The notes under the pieces were generated by a model that did not search any database, was not told the origin of the DNA, and worked only from the letters and a program-made list of their open reading frames with translations. A program made the translations under genes and the position numbers. A stretch of DNA of 38,800 nucleotides. Source: Flavipsychrobacter stenotrophus. GTDB taxonomy: Bacteria > Bacteroidota > Bacteroidia > Chitinophagales > Chitinophagaceae. The stretch lies in assembly GCA_945902755.1 (NCBI GenBank), contig CAMDNC010000013.1, positions 1 to 38,800 on the forward strand. The letters are read 5' to 3'. This document shows positions 6,288 through 15,344 of this stretch, in pieces. Each line of letters opens with the position of its first letter. The first letter of the stretch is position 1.

Positions 6288-9200
6288 TCAATTAGCTGGC
6301 AAAGAAATTTTGAAAATAGACCCTTCATTTTGAATGCTAGAGAACGAGATGAGACCATTATGCTTTTTAACTACATAATCTACCACCATTAGCCCTAACC
6401 CGGACCCTTGAATGACGCCAGCATTTGATGCCCTGAAGAAGGAAGAAAATAGTTTTTTCTGATCTTGCTCGGGTATACCAATACCAAAATCTTGGACCTC
6501 AAAAATAAGCGTATTATCTATCTTTTTCAGACTAATTTGAGGGGGCTTTTTACCTGCCGAGTATTTAAACGCATTATTGATAAGATTGACAATGGCATGC
6601 CTCATCAGCTTTTTGTCGATACTAGCAAAGATGGTATTTGGGCTGGTGCAATGCACAGATAGCGCTCTTCCATCGGTGTGGGGGTTGTAAAGGTCGTTTT
6701 TGATATCTTCAACAAACTTTAGAATATCTATGTTGTCTGGTGCATACTCCATTTTGCCTGCTTCTATGCGGCTTATCATCATCAGCTCATTGAGTATTTC
6801 GGTCATGAGCCGCACCTCTTTCATTATTCTGCCCATCATCACTTCTGGCTTCAATTTGCTATTGCTACCCAGACTGCCCGAATGATACATTTCGAGTATT
6901 TCGGTATTGGCCTGAATGATGGCTAGCGGTGTACGTAGCTCATGAGATGTGATGCGGATAAATTGTGATTTGGAATTATTCAGTTCTTTTTCTTTAGCAA
7001 TAATCTCATTGAGGTACAGCTCTTTGTTTACTATTTCGGTGATGTCTGATATTCTGCCCACATAAGGTCCCCCAGACTTAGAAACGGAAGATGCTATTGT
7101 AAAATCGAGATACAGCTCTTTGCCGCTAGCTGTGGTAGTATGTAATACGCACGACTGTGGTGTGCCGGATTTATTGAGCTGAGCAACACTATTTTGGTAT
7201 TTTACTTGTTCTGTAAGAGGTAATAAAGTCAGAAAGTTGACCCCGATGCTAGCTGTGTCAAGCTCCAAAATTCGTGCAAAAGAATTATTAAAGAAACTTA
7301 TACTTCCATCTGCCAAGCCAGTAAAAATACCGTCTTTAACAAGGTTGAGCAGATTGAGTACCCTTTTTTCTTGGGTCTCGGCTTTTTGTTTGTTTTTTAT
7401 CTGTTCTGATATGTCTATACCGTAACCTATTATAAACTTAACCTCGCCGTGTGAATCTAGGCTAGGGTACATGATACGCAGAATGTGGTGGGTGGTACCA
7501 TCGGGCTTAGTGATGTCGTCTATTATAGATACTGGTTGTTTAGATAGAAATGCCTTGTCAAATATTTCCTTCCTTTGATCTGCCAGCTTATAGTCTATGC
7601 CTTTGTAATCGCAGTATTCATAGTCGTTTTTTCCTATGAGCCATGCCCTGATTTCGGGATTTTTTACTGCGTTTTTATTTACAAATTGATACCTATGATC
7701 TAATGAGAAGATGACGATATCTGCTGGTACCTCGTTGAGAATTTCGTGATAATATTCTCGTTGCTCGGCAATTTTTATTTCGTTCAGTACACGCTCTGTG
7801 ATATCCATACCAAAGCCTACTACATATTCTGGTTTTCCCATTTTATCAAGAAATGGGTATAAAAAACGCAGCATATACTTTTCTGAACCATCGGGCAGTA
7901 TGTGCTTGTCGATATTGCTCAATGCTTTTTTGGTGCTTACTGCCTCTCTAAACATAGCATCGCGTTGCACAGCACGGGCATTGTCTATTCCTTTACGGGC
8001 AGTATAGTCATACATGTCTTTGCCTATAAGCCAAGTTCTCATTTCATCATTTCTGACAGCATTTTTGTTGATAAACTCGAACTTCTGTTGAAGATCAAAC
8101 ATCATAATGTCAGCTGGAAGTTCATTGAGTATGCGGTGAAAGTATTCCCGTTGTTCTATAATTTTTTTTTCGTAGTTAATCCTTTCGGTTACGTCTTCAT
8201 AAATCCAGAGAAAACCAGATTCCTCGCTATCTACAACTACCGGAATAAATTGTTGTTTTAGTATACTGCCACTTGCCATCTCTACTAGTTTAGAGGCTAC
8301 AAGGCTTCTATTAGCCACTATTTCATCTATTCTTGATATTTCTTCGTCGGGATACCTGAACAAGTGCTTGACGTGCTCTAATGAAGTTGCCGAATTAGCT
8401 CCTACCAAAGTAAAGTCCGTAGCAGTGGCATCGATTATTTTATAGAGTGCCTTATTGACAAAGATGATGTTTCGGTTGATATCTTCGAAAAGCACGGCAG
8501 CGTTAAAATTATTGATGAGTGCAGAAAGGCGTGCTTCTGAGTTTTTTAGTTGCTGTTCTATTTTCTGGGGTTGTGTTACATCATTATATTTCCACAAGTG
8601 ACCAGCATACATACCGTCGATATTGATTGGTATGTAGTCGCGCTCCAGTATTCGTCCGTCTTGCAAGTACAACAAGTCTGCGGTAACCATTTTTTGCTGT
8701 TGCAGCAACTCCTTTACCCGGCACATAAATGCATCAGGATTGGCAAATAAAACTTTACTGTCTTCAGCCATACCTGAGCAGTCCATTCCTAGCATTTGCT
8801 CTGTGGAGAATGGCACGGAAAACATATCACAAAATCGCTGATTGACTAGAACAATTTCTCTGTTTTCATTTTCGAGTAACACAGCGTAATTCAAACTCTC
8901 TAATATCGTACTCAATCTGGTTGCCATTTTTTTGAACTCCAGATCTTTGAGTTTGTCGTCGTTGATGTCCGTAAGTGTTCCGAACAATATATTTGGTTTT
9001 CCCTCGGGTGTCCAATTGAGTACTTTGCCACGCGTTTTAAAGTACTTGATACCATTGTTTTTGCACTGCATCTTCTGTTCCAAAGAAAACGAGGGGTGTT
9101 CGGTATCTAGTGCAGGCAAAACATCAAGCATTAGATGGTTGTAATCATCTACGCACATTGTCTTGTTTAGCTGTTCGGCATCAAAAGTATCCCAGGTACT

Positions 9201-10127
9201 ATACCCCAAGAGATCTTTGAACTTGTACGAAACCTGAAAATCGTTGTTTTGCAAGTTGTATGACCAAACCCCATCGCCCGCACCCTCTAGCGCAAACTTC
9301 CACAGCTCTTGGCTTTCGCGGAGGGCATGTTCATTGGTTTTGAGTTCGGTTACATCTTCAAAAAAATAGTACCTCCCTTTAAGTTCATTTTGCTGGTCAA
9401 GTATGGGTTGCACAGTGGTTCTGAACCAAAAAGACTTATTGTACTTATTGTAGCCAATATTATCGAAGGAAAATGGTTTTTTCTTCTTCACCATATCGTC
9501 TACATAGCTAGATGGAATGTGTGTAGACTGTTTGCCATAAATTACATCTCTGGGCCTTAACCCTAGTACTTCCTCTAATTTACAGCCAATAGACCTTTCA
9601 AAATCTCTGCTCACCCACTCAATGGCCCCTTTGGCGTCTGTGATAGCTACGCCTCTTATGGTTTCTGAATGATATTTTTCTGTTTCAGTGGTATATTCAA
9701 GTTTAGGGGCAGTGTTGTAACTAAGCTGAGCATCTACATTAAACAACGCATCTTTGTTGACGTAGACATCTGCGTTTATTTCTTTATCTTGTTTTAGGTT
9801 AATATTGGGTGCACCTAAAAAAAGCAACTCGTTGGATAAAGATAAGTACTCCAACTCACCTTGAATCATCATTGGATACTCACCCGGTTTGGCAGACGAT
9901 GCCAGCAGTTGATAACTCTTGCCACCCATATCCGCAAACCGAAAAGCAGAGATATCAGGCGTTTGTATCGTAAAGCAGTCAGTTATTTTGTTTCCGGGGT
10001 GTATACCAAACATTCGGGTAACTGTATGTCCGGCAGATTGCACAACAAAATCACTGTTTACTAAAATGTAAAAAGGAAATAAACGCCCAATCTGCTCCAC
10101 GCCAAACACAATACTATTGCCTGCCAT
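6288..10127 (-). CDS. Multi-PAS sensor histidine kinase with HNOBA-like N-terminus
   Basis: 1279 residues from ATG 10127 (the 10163 start in the track is TTG). Residues ~10-115 resemble the heme-NO-binding-associated (HNOBA) domain: FPFYILVNSDFVVQSAG at the start and GELEYLSLSNELLFLGAP near the end. About seven PAS domains follow at roughly 155-265, 275-395, 400-522, 530-650, 658-783, 785-910 and 915-1035, several closing with DVTE/DITE motifs. The dimerisation domain has FIRITSHELRTP with His1062. The ATPase domain has N-box VNLINNAFKYS, G1 DFGIGIP and G2 GSGLGLMVV, so the catalytic core is complete. No membrane helix is evident, implying a cytoplasmic sensor. It lies in a tight operon with three receiver-type proteins and a receiver-pseudokinase. 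The signal is unknown. Confidence 0.9.
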   Translation of the reverse strand: MAGNSIVFGVEQIGRLFPFYILVNSDFVVQSAGHTVTRMFGIHPGNKITDCFTIQTPDISAFRFADMGGKSYQLLASSAKPGEYPMMIQGELEYLSLSNELLFLGAPNINLKQDKEINADVYVNKDALFNVDAQLSYNTAPKLEYTTETEKYHSETIRGVAITDAKGAIEWVSRDFERSIGCKLEEVLGLRPRDVIYGKQSTHIPSSYVDDMVKKKKPFSFDNIGYNKYNKSFWFRTTVQPILDQQNELKGRYYFFEDVTELKTNEHALRESQELWKFALEGAGDGVWSYNLQNNDFQVSYKFKDLLGYSTWDTFDAEQLNKTMCVDDYNHLMLDVLPALDTEHPSFSLEQKMQCKNNGIKYFKTRGKVLNWTPEGKPNILFGTLTDINDDKLKDLEFKKMATRLSTILESLNYAVLLENENREIVLVNQRFCDMFSVPFSTEQMLGMDCSGMAEDSKVLFANPDAFMCRVKELLQQQKMVTADLLYLQDGRILERDYIPINIDGMYAGHLWKYNDVTQPQKIEQQLKNSEARLSALINNFNAAVLFEDINRNIIFVNKALYKIIDATATDFTLVGANSATSLEHVKHLFRYPDEEISRIDEIVANRSLVASKLVEMASGSILKQQFIPVVVDSEESGFLWIYEDVTERINYEKKIIEQREYFHRILNELPADIMMFDLQQKFEFINKNAVRNDEMRTWLIGKDMYDYTARKGIDNARAVQRDAMFREAVSTKKALSNIDKHILPDGSEKYMLRFLYPFLDKMGKPEYVVGFGMDITERVLNEIKIAEQREYYHEILNEVPADIVIFSLDHRYQFVNKNAVKNPEIRAWLIGKNDYEYCDYKGIDYKLADQRKEIFDKAFLSKQPVSIIDDITKPDGTTHHILRIMYPSLDSHGEVKFIIGYGIDISEQIKNKQKAETQEKRVLNLLNLVKDGIFTGLADGSISFFNNSFARILELDTASIGVNFLTLLPLTEQVKYQNSVAQLNKSGTPQSCVLHTTTASGKELYLDFTIASSVSKSGGPYVGRISDITEIVNKELYLNEIIAKEKELNNSKSQFIRITSHELRTPLAIIQANTEILEMYHSGSLGSNSKLKPEVMMGRIMKEVRLMTEILNELMMISRIEAGKMEYAPDNIDILKFVEDIKNDLYNPHTDGRALSVHCTSPNTIFASIDKKLMRHAIVNLINNAFKYSAGKKPPQISLKKIDNTLIFEVQDFGIGIPEQDQKKLFSSFFRASNAGVIQGSGLGLMVVDYVVKKHNGLISFSSIQNEGSIFKISLPAN

Positions 10128-10178
10128 AATTTTTGTTTTGTTATTATTGGGCAACTTCAGCAATCAGCTACCATGACT

Positions 10179-10562
10179 TTAGGTAGTATAAGACAACAAA
10201 GTATCGCTAAAGCGTTCCATATGAAATGGTTTTTCGAAGTAATCTTTAACAGCCGTAGTGTCGATCTCATTTTCAAATGCTGTCTTCAAAAAATCTTTCT
10301 TACTATAACAAGAGGTAATGAAAATTTTCAACCTGTTCTTGAGGTCTGTTTTGCTTATTTCATTCAAGAAGGTATATCCGTCCATTACTGGCATGTTCAA
10401 ATCTAAAGATACCAAAACTATTTTTTCGTTGGTCTCAATTATCTCTAATGCCTGTTGTCCATTTTCTGCTTCATATATTTCGAAACCGATACTCTCCATT
10501 GTTCTTTTTAATATAAGTCTTGAAATAAAATCATCATCAACTATTAGTAGGTGTTTGTTCAT
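10179..10562 (-). CDS. Single-domain response regulator
   Basis: 127 residues, one CheY-like receiver and nothing else. Visible active-site residues are the acidic cluster VDDD (9-11), Asp54 in SLDLNMPVMDGY, Thr in FITSC and Lys in YFEKPF. It is likely a phosphate shuttle between the large PAS kinase just downstream and another partner, or a sink. Its start overlaps the stop of the preceding pseudo-receiver gene by ATGA, which implies translational coupling. The kinase ATG lies 51 bases after its stop. Confidence 0.9.
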   Translation of the reverse strand: MNKHLLIVDDDFISRLILKRTMESIGFEIYEAENGQQALEIIETNEKIVLVSLDLNMPVMDGYTFLNEISKTDLKNRLKIFITSCYSKKDFLKTAFENEIDTTAVKDYFEKPFHMERFSDTLLSYTT

Positions 10563-10945
10563 TTAAGATTAGTTTGTTGTATGTTTTTGATAAGGTTGTG
10601 AATGCTGGTTGTGTTAGGTAAAAAACATACGTTGTAATTTTTTGTGCCTGGATCAATTGCTATTTGTTGAAACTGCTGCTGTGGTTGTTTGCCTATTAAA
10701 AAAAGCTGTGTTGACTTTTTAAAAAAATTACGTGAAAGATCATCAAAACCTACGTAATGATCTAACGAACCGTCGGCAAAAAACAACAAAACAATTTTTA
10801 TTTTATTTGCAAATTTCATTTGCGACTGCGCTTCCTGAATATTTTGTGCTGTATAGCACCTGTATCCTAGCCGCGTAAGTGCTGAAAAGAAGATATATCT
10901 TTTCCCTGCACTATTACTAATTATTAAAATTTCTGCTTGTTGCAT
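10559..10945 (-). CDS. Pseudo-receiver protein
   Basis: 128 residues with the size and hydrophobic beta-strand pattern of a receiver (AEILIISNS; KIVLLFFADGS; TQLFLIG; YNVCFLPNTT), but without the active site. The acidic pair is replaced by ISNS, the phosphoacceptor position reads FFAD, and the conserved KP is LP. It probably cannot be phosphorylated and may act as a binding partner in the operon. The similarity is structural, judged by pattern, not by a strong family motif. It lies 26 bases after the LuxR-type regulator and overlaps the next receiver by 4 bases. Confidence 0.65.
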   Translation of the reverse strand: MQQAEILIISNSAGKRYIFFSALTRLGYRCYTAQNIQEAQSQMKFANKIKIVLLFFADGSLDHYVGFDDLSRNFFKKSTQLFLIGKQPQQQFQQIAIDPGTKNYNVCFLPNTTSIHNLIKNIQQTNLK

Positions 10946-10971
10946 TAGCTGTAAAGTATAAATTGCGTAAG

Positions 10972-11607
10972 CTAATTGAGAAATTTACTGATTAGTTCCG
11001 CTTTAGACTTTACGTCCATTTTAATGTATATACTCTTCAAATGAAAGTTGATGGTGTGAAAAGTAACGTTCATTTCGTTAGCCATTTCTTTGTAGGTATA
11101 CCCTTTTTTGGCCAACTCTAAAACTCTTTTTTCGCGTGTGGTGAGTTCTTTATCTGATCGTACGTCGCGCCCTACCTCCTGAAGATTGACATTTAGCTGC
11201 GCCATTAGTTTTGTTAGTGTTTCGGGGTCTAGAAAACTACCTGTACGCTCTACATTGGCAATTGCGTCATATAGTTGTGAAGTGCTGAAAGGCTTGTAAA
11301 TGTAGCCGTTGGCTCCATTTTTTATGGCCTTTAGTATCAGTCCTTCATCATAGTCACCCGTGATGACAATAATATTCACACCAGTAAACAGAAATTTGAT
11401 TTCTTCAATAACGTTCAAACCCATAGTATCGTCCAAATGAATGTCTAACAATACGAAATCTGGTTTGCCACACTGATGTGCTATTTCTTTTAGGTCTGTG
11501 AAGCTACCCTCTGAAAAAGCTATAGTATGCTGTTTATTAATAGATATAAAATCTTCTAGCGTTTCGCGTAAGCCTTTATCGTTTTCTAATATGCCGATGG
11601 AATACAT
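10972..11607 (-). CDS. LuxR/NarL-family response regulator
   Basis: 211 residues from ATG 11607; the track's 11628 start is TTG and adds seven residues. The receiver domain has LEND at the acidic pocket, phosphoacceptor Asp in VLLDIHLDD (Asp62 in track numbering), Thr in VITGD and Lys in YKPF. The C-terminal ~55 residues form a LuxR-type helix-turn-helix: LTTREKRVLELAKKGYTYKEMANEMNVTFHTINFHLKSIYIKM. It is the DNA-binding output of the signalling operon and its first gene, so autoregulation is plausible. The targets are unknown. About 170 bases without a gene separate it from the next cluster. Confidence 0.9.
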   Translation of the reverse strand: MYSIGILENDKGLRETLEDFISINKQHTIAFSEGSFTDLKEIAHQCGKPDFVLLDIHLDDTMGLNVIEEIKFLFTGVNIIVITGDYDEGLILKAIKNGANGYIYKPFSTSQLYDAIANVERTGSFLDPETLTKLMAQLNVNLQEVGRDVRSDKELTTREKRVLELAKKGYTYKEMANEMNVTFHTINFHLKSIYIKMDVKSKAELISKFLN

Positions 11608-11775
11608 GTTGTGTATATTTGAATACAAACTTACACTTATTTATGAGCCATTATACTACTATTGTTAGTAGTTTACCTGCTTAATTTAGGAGTGAATAAA
11701 AAAAACGACCAAACACATAATAACGAATGCTATAAAGTAGATTAAAAATGATGTGGCACTAAAGAAATGTACGTA

Positions 11776-13116
11776 CTAGTGCAATACTTTATTTTCGTTT
11801 GTTGACAATTGCTGGTGGTTTATCTCTGCAACAAACTGCTCATATGCATTGCGCCATCCGTTCCACTCATAGTCTGTTCCCAAAGAAAAATTATGAAAAA
11901 CGGTGATAAGTGTGCTTCCTGTTTGCTGCAATATTCGGGTCATTGCTTGCAGACGATCTATAGCTGCAGCAGGAGAGAGCTTCGCCTCGTAGTGTGCAGT
12001 GGTATCCATGAAGCAAAAAGGAAAGATGCGCAATTGTGTAACAACGTCATTCTCAAGATCGTACCATAAAAATGAACTGCCTGTGCCCGCCCTGAAACCG
12101 AGGTGTGTGCCATAACCCATAGAGTAATCTTGAGAGATATGGTTGTAGAGCAGTTGATGGTAGGTTTCGGGTAATATAGCCCTTATATAATGCTGCCGCG
12201 ACAAGGATGTTCGTTTGCCCGCTACTTGCTCCAGCATCATTTTTTCTTGGCGCAGGGTATCGCCCTTACTAGAATAGTAAGAAGGGTGAATACCTATGTT
12301 GCCGTCAATGGTCAGGTTTTTTATGACCCTCACCATCGCTGGGTGCTGTGGGTGAATGTTTTTATCGAAAGCTGTATTGCGCCTTGCTGATAATACGAAG
12401 TACAATGGCGACAAACCATACTCCTTGTGCAGCTGTCGCAGCCACCTGAAAGAGTCGTAGGGGTCTTTTTCTTTTTTTCGTAGCACCTTAGCTCTGTGAC
12501 TTAGCTGGCGTACATCTGCCCGCAGCAGCGCTCTTATTAGCGCCCCTATTATACGTCTTGCGCCCTTATGCAGTTGGGCATAAGCCATATCTATGTCGTA
12601 GGTGGGCAAAAAAACGAAAGTGCTTGCTGGCAGTGTGCACTTGTAATGATCTTGCAATGCATTGCGTAGCGTTTGTATCCACTCATCTACAATAGGGCGT
12701 TGCAGCCACCCTTGCTGATACAAAATGCTGTTGGTGGCCGGATAACGCCCATGCTTGTCTGGCACATAAACCTCATACTCCTCATAGCGGGTAAGTAGAA
12801 AAAAGATAGCCGAAAACATATCGAATGGCAGCGTGTATCCATCGGCACTACTGGCAAAAAGAGTAGGGATACCTTGCCAATCGCCTATTGCTGGCTGCTG
12901 TGTAGTAATGCCATTGATGCCCAGTAAGCCCTCTGCAGGTATACTCACTGCATCGGGCAGGGGTATGCCGTACGCTACAACATGAGTTGCCGCCTGAGCC
13001 TCGACAAGGGTGTGAACTACTGTATAGTTGAGGTGTAGCCTTTCTTTAAACAGCCACTCGGCTACATAGCGCAGGCGAGTACTGATAAAAGGGCTGTAAA
13101 CAACTATACTATTCAT
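11776..13116 (-). CDS. Polysaccharide deacetylase-like protein (DUF7033 type)
   Basis: 446 residues from ATG 13116. The track start at 13176 is TTG and would overlap the LutB gene by 47 bases with a residue stretch that looks out of frame. The N-terminal ~110 residues resemble the DUF7033 region seen in Bacteroidota proteins. The C-terminal part resembles a NodB-type deacetylase: FLPTYDIDMAYA supplies the catalytic/metal Asp motif, GNIGIHPSYYSS a possible metal His, and FCFMDTT and LITVFHNFSLG later strands. Likely role: deacetylation or hydrolysis of a surface polysaccharide; the substrate is unknown. It lies 13 bases after lutB and may share its transcript, though a functional link is not obvious. 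Confidence 0.7.
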   Translation of the reverse strand: MNSIVVYSPFISTRLRYVAEWLFKERLHLNYTVVHTLVEAQAATHVVAYGIPLPDAVSIPAEGLLGINGITTQQPAIGDWQGIPTLFASSADGYTLPFDMFSAIFFLLTRYEEYEVYVPDKHGRYPATNSILYQQGWLQRPIVDEWIQTLRNALQDHYKCTLPASTFVFLPTYDIDMAYAQLHKGARRIIGALIRALLRADVRQLSHRAKVLRKKEKDPYDSFRWLRQLHKEYGLSPLYFVLSARRNTAFDKNIHPQHPAMVRVIKNLTIDGNIGIHPSYYSSKGDTLRQEKMMLEQVAGKRTSLSRQHYIRAILPETYHQLLYNHISQDYSMGYGTHLGFRAGTGSSFLWYDLENDVVTQLRIFPFCFMDTTAHYEAKLSPAAAIDRLQAMTRILQQTGSTLITVFHNFSLGTDYEWNGWRNAYEQFVAEINHQQLSTNENKVLH

Positions 13117-13129
13117 ACCTTCTGGTGAT

Positions 13130-14503
13130 TTATGGTTTCTTTTCTTTCCACATTTTATTAAACGACTTTTCGGCAAATACTAATTGTGACCGGTGCTTTA
13201 CCCAACTGTCTTTAAACAGGTAGTTGACAGCCTTGCCCTTGGTAGCTGGACCTATTATATTTAGCAGCCCCCTGCTGAGCATTGTTTTTTCCCAGCCAGC
13301 CCAGGCAGCATGCTCTGCAAAGCCATTCAGGTTTTCTTCTACAGCTATTTTGCGGTTTTCCAGTAGCATCTCGTGTATGTTGATCTTTACGGGGCACACC
13401 TCGGTGCAGTTGCCACACAAGCTCGAAGCATAACTGAGGTGCTTGTACTCATTCATGCCCTTGAGGTGGGGAGTTATAACCGCTCCTATAGGGCCACTGT
13501 AAGTAGCACCATAGGCATGACCACCTATGTTTTTGTAAACCGGACAGGCATTGAGGCAAGAGCCACAACGTATACAATACATGCTTTCCCGCACCTCTTT
13601 ACGCATCAGGTTGGTGCGGCCGTTATCTAGCAATATTACATACATTTCTCTCGGGCCATCCGTTTCGCCCGCACGGCGTGGTCCGGTAAATATGCTATTG
13701 TATACTGTGACCTGCTGCCCAGTACCAAACGTAGCTAGCAGCGGCCAAAACAGGTGTAGGTCATTGACTGAAGGTAGGAGTTTTTCTATGCCTACTATGG
13801 CGATATGTACATCCGGAAACGAGGTAGACAACCTGCCATTACCTTCGTTTTCTGTAACACACACACCGCCTATATCTGCCAGCAGAAAGTTGCCACCAGT
13901 AACACCCACCTGTGCCGATACATACTTGGCTCGCAGCTTGTGGCGGGCTATCATAGTGATTTCTGATGGGCTGAGGTGTGGCTCAGTGCCTAGCTTTTCG
14001 TGAAACAGTTTTGCCACATCTTCCTTGCTCTTGTGCATGGCGGGAGTTACTATATGGTATGGAGCCTCACCATCCAGCTGCTGTATGTATTCGCCTAGGT
14101 CTGTCTCTACCGATTCTATGCCATTTTCGCCCAGAAACTCGTTGAGGTGTATTTCCTCAGTCACCATCGATTTGGCTTTCACCACTTGCTTGGTGTTGTG
14201 CTCGCGGCAGATCTCCAGCACCGCTTGCTGGGCCTCTTCGGCATTTTCTGCCCATATTACCTTGCCACCACGAGCAGTAAAGTTTTTCTCAAACTGCTCT
14301 AGATAGGTATCTAAATGCTCTATGGTTTTCCATTTTATGTTTTTGGCTTTTTGGCGCGCCAGTTCCAGATTGGCATACTGATGTTTGCCCTTCACCACAC
14401 TATCATTGTACTTCTGAATATTGAAGGCTACCTTGCGCTTGTGCTCCAGGTCGCTGGCCTTCACTTCGCTCTTGGCAAGAAATATATTTTGCTGATCGGC
14501 CAT
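13130..14503 (-). CDS. lutB: LutB/LldF-type iron-sulfur protein (lactate utilisation)
   Basis: 457 residues from ATG 14503, near the usual LutB length. The N-terminal two thirds form the LUD domain (KAKSMVTEEIHLNEFL; VGVTGGNFLLADIGGVCVTENEGNGRLSTSFPDVHIAI). Two ferredoxin-type motifs follow: CIRCGSCLNACP near residue 308 and CGNCTEVCP near 359, able to bind two 4Fe-4S clusters. In the lutABC system this protein carries electrons during L-lactate oxidation to pyruvate. No lutA or lutC is present in the window. The track start at 14584 is less likely because a good promoter lies at 14527-14558, inside that extension. Directly upstream is a ferredoxin-NADP reductase-type gene. Confidence 0.88.
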   Translation of the reverse strand: MADQQNIFLAKSEVKASDLEHKRKVAFNIQKYNDSVVKGKHQYANLELARQKAKNIKWKTIEHLDTYLEQFEKNFTARGGKVIWAENAEEAQQAVLEICREHNTKQVVKAKSMVTEEIHLNEFLGENGIESVETDLGEYIQQLDGEAPYHIVTPAMHKSKEDVAKLFHEKLGTEPHLSPSEITMIARHKLRAKYVSAQVGVTGGNFLLADIGGVCVTENEGNGRLSTSFPDVHIAIVGIEKLLPSVNDLHLFWPLLATFGTGQQVTVYNSIFTGPRRAGETDGPREMYVILLDNGRTNLMRKEVRESMYCIRCGSCLNACPVYKNIGGHAYGATYSGPIGAVITPHLKGMNEYKHLSYASSLCGNCTEVCPVKINIHEMLLENRKIAVEENLNGFAEHAAWAGWEKTMLSRGLLNIIGPATKGKAVNYLFKDSWVKHRSQLVFAEKSFNKMWKEKKP

Positions 14504-14526
14504 TGCTTGATGTTGTACTTTATGCA

Positions 14527-14558
14527 CAAAGTTACGAAGCCATACCCGCATTTGCAGA
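14527..14558 (-). promoter_or_regulatory. Promoter of lutB
   Basis: On the minus strand TCTG, 20 bases, TAACTTTG: a full TAnnTTTG element with a near-match at -33. Transcription would begin near 14520, leaving a leader of ~17 bases before ATG 14503. This supports the shorter LutB start. Confidence 0.6.
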
Positions 14559-14624
14559 GTATTACCTTCCTTACGAATGTACATTAAATGTGGAACAAAA
14601 AAAGAAAATGAATGCAGCGTATTA

Positions 14625-15344
14625 TCAGCCGTATATCTCTATATGAACGTCTTTTTTGTCGTAGCCCATTTTCAGTATACGCTCGCGGGCTTCGTCTACC
14701 ATATCTCGCCAGCCACATAGCATAAACGATGCTGGTTGCCGCTGGCTGCATAGCTGCTCGTAGATGTCGTGTACATAACCTGTGCTGCCCTGCCATTGCT
14801 CGCGCGATAGGGTGGGCAAATATCGGAAACCAGGTATCTGGGTTTCCAGTTGGCGCATTTCGTCATAGTACAGTAGGTCGCTCTGGGTGCGTGTACCAAA
14901 AACCATGTTTACCTTATACCCCTCCAGCTTGTAGTGTGCTATATAGTGCAACATGCTCCGAAAGGGAGCAATGCCAGTGCCTGTGCAGATAAAAAAGTGT
15001 TCTTTTTCTTTGTCTTCCGGCAACACAAATATGCCATGAGGCCCGCGTAGTGTGAGCTCGCTGCCTTCTTTTATGTTTTCGAATATGTACTTAGAGCCAC
15101 CAGTGCCGCCCTCCATATGTACTATAGCTAGTTCTATCTCATTGCTACCATCTGGAGCAGAGGCTATGCTGTAGCTGCGCCAGCGCTTGTTGCGCTGCTC
15201 ATGTATGGGTAGGTCCAGTGTCACAAACTGACCGGGCTTAAACATAAACGACTCGGTTTCGGGTAGTGTCACCCATAGGCGGCGCGTGTTGTGCGTAGCC
15301 TGCTCTATTCGGGTCACTATTCCTTTTTGCCAGTTGGGTAACAT
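14625..15344 (-). CDS. Ferredoxin-NADP reductase-type flavoprotein
   Basis: 239 residues. An N-terminal FAD-binding barrel has RWRSYSIASAP (RxYS at about 56-59) and GSKYIFENIKEGSELTLRGPHG. A C-terminal NAD(P)-binding domain has CTGTGIAPFRSML (about 120-132), VFGTRTQSDLLYYDE and MLCGWRDMVDEAR. It lacks an attached 2Fe-2S ferredoxin or globin domain, so it resembles free ferredoxin/flavodoxin-NADP+ reductases. It would move electrons between NAD(P)H and a small carrier or the Fe-S protein next door. Its ATG at 15344 and stop at 14625 leave ~90 bases before the lutB promoter. Confidence 0.85.
   Translation of the reverse strand: MLPNWQKGIVTRIEQATHNTRRLWVTLPETESFMFKPGQFVTLDLPIHEQRNKRWRSYSIASAPDGSNEIELAIVHMEGGTGGSKYIFENIKEGSELTLRGPHGIFVLPEDKEKEHFFICTGTGIAPFRSMLHYIAHYKLEGYKVNMVFGTRTQSDLLYYDEMRQLETQIPGFRYLPTLSREQWQGSTGYVHDIYEQLCSQRQPASFMLCGWRDMVDEARERILKMGYDKKDVHIEIYG

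Noticed and set aside
13117-13176. TTG-initiated extension of the deacetylase-like gene
   Set aside because: It overlaps lutB by 47 bases and encodes a basic stretch without family similarity; ATG 13116 fits.
14504-14584. 27-residue N-terminal extension of LutB in the ORF track
   Set aside because: A good promoter (14527-14558) lies inside it, and LutB proteins normally begin near MADQQNIFL.
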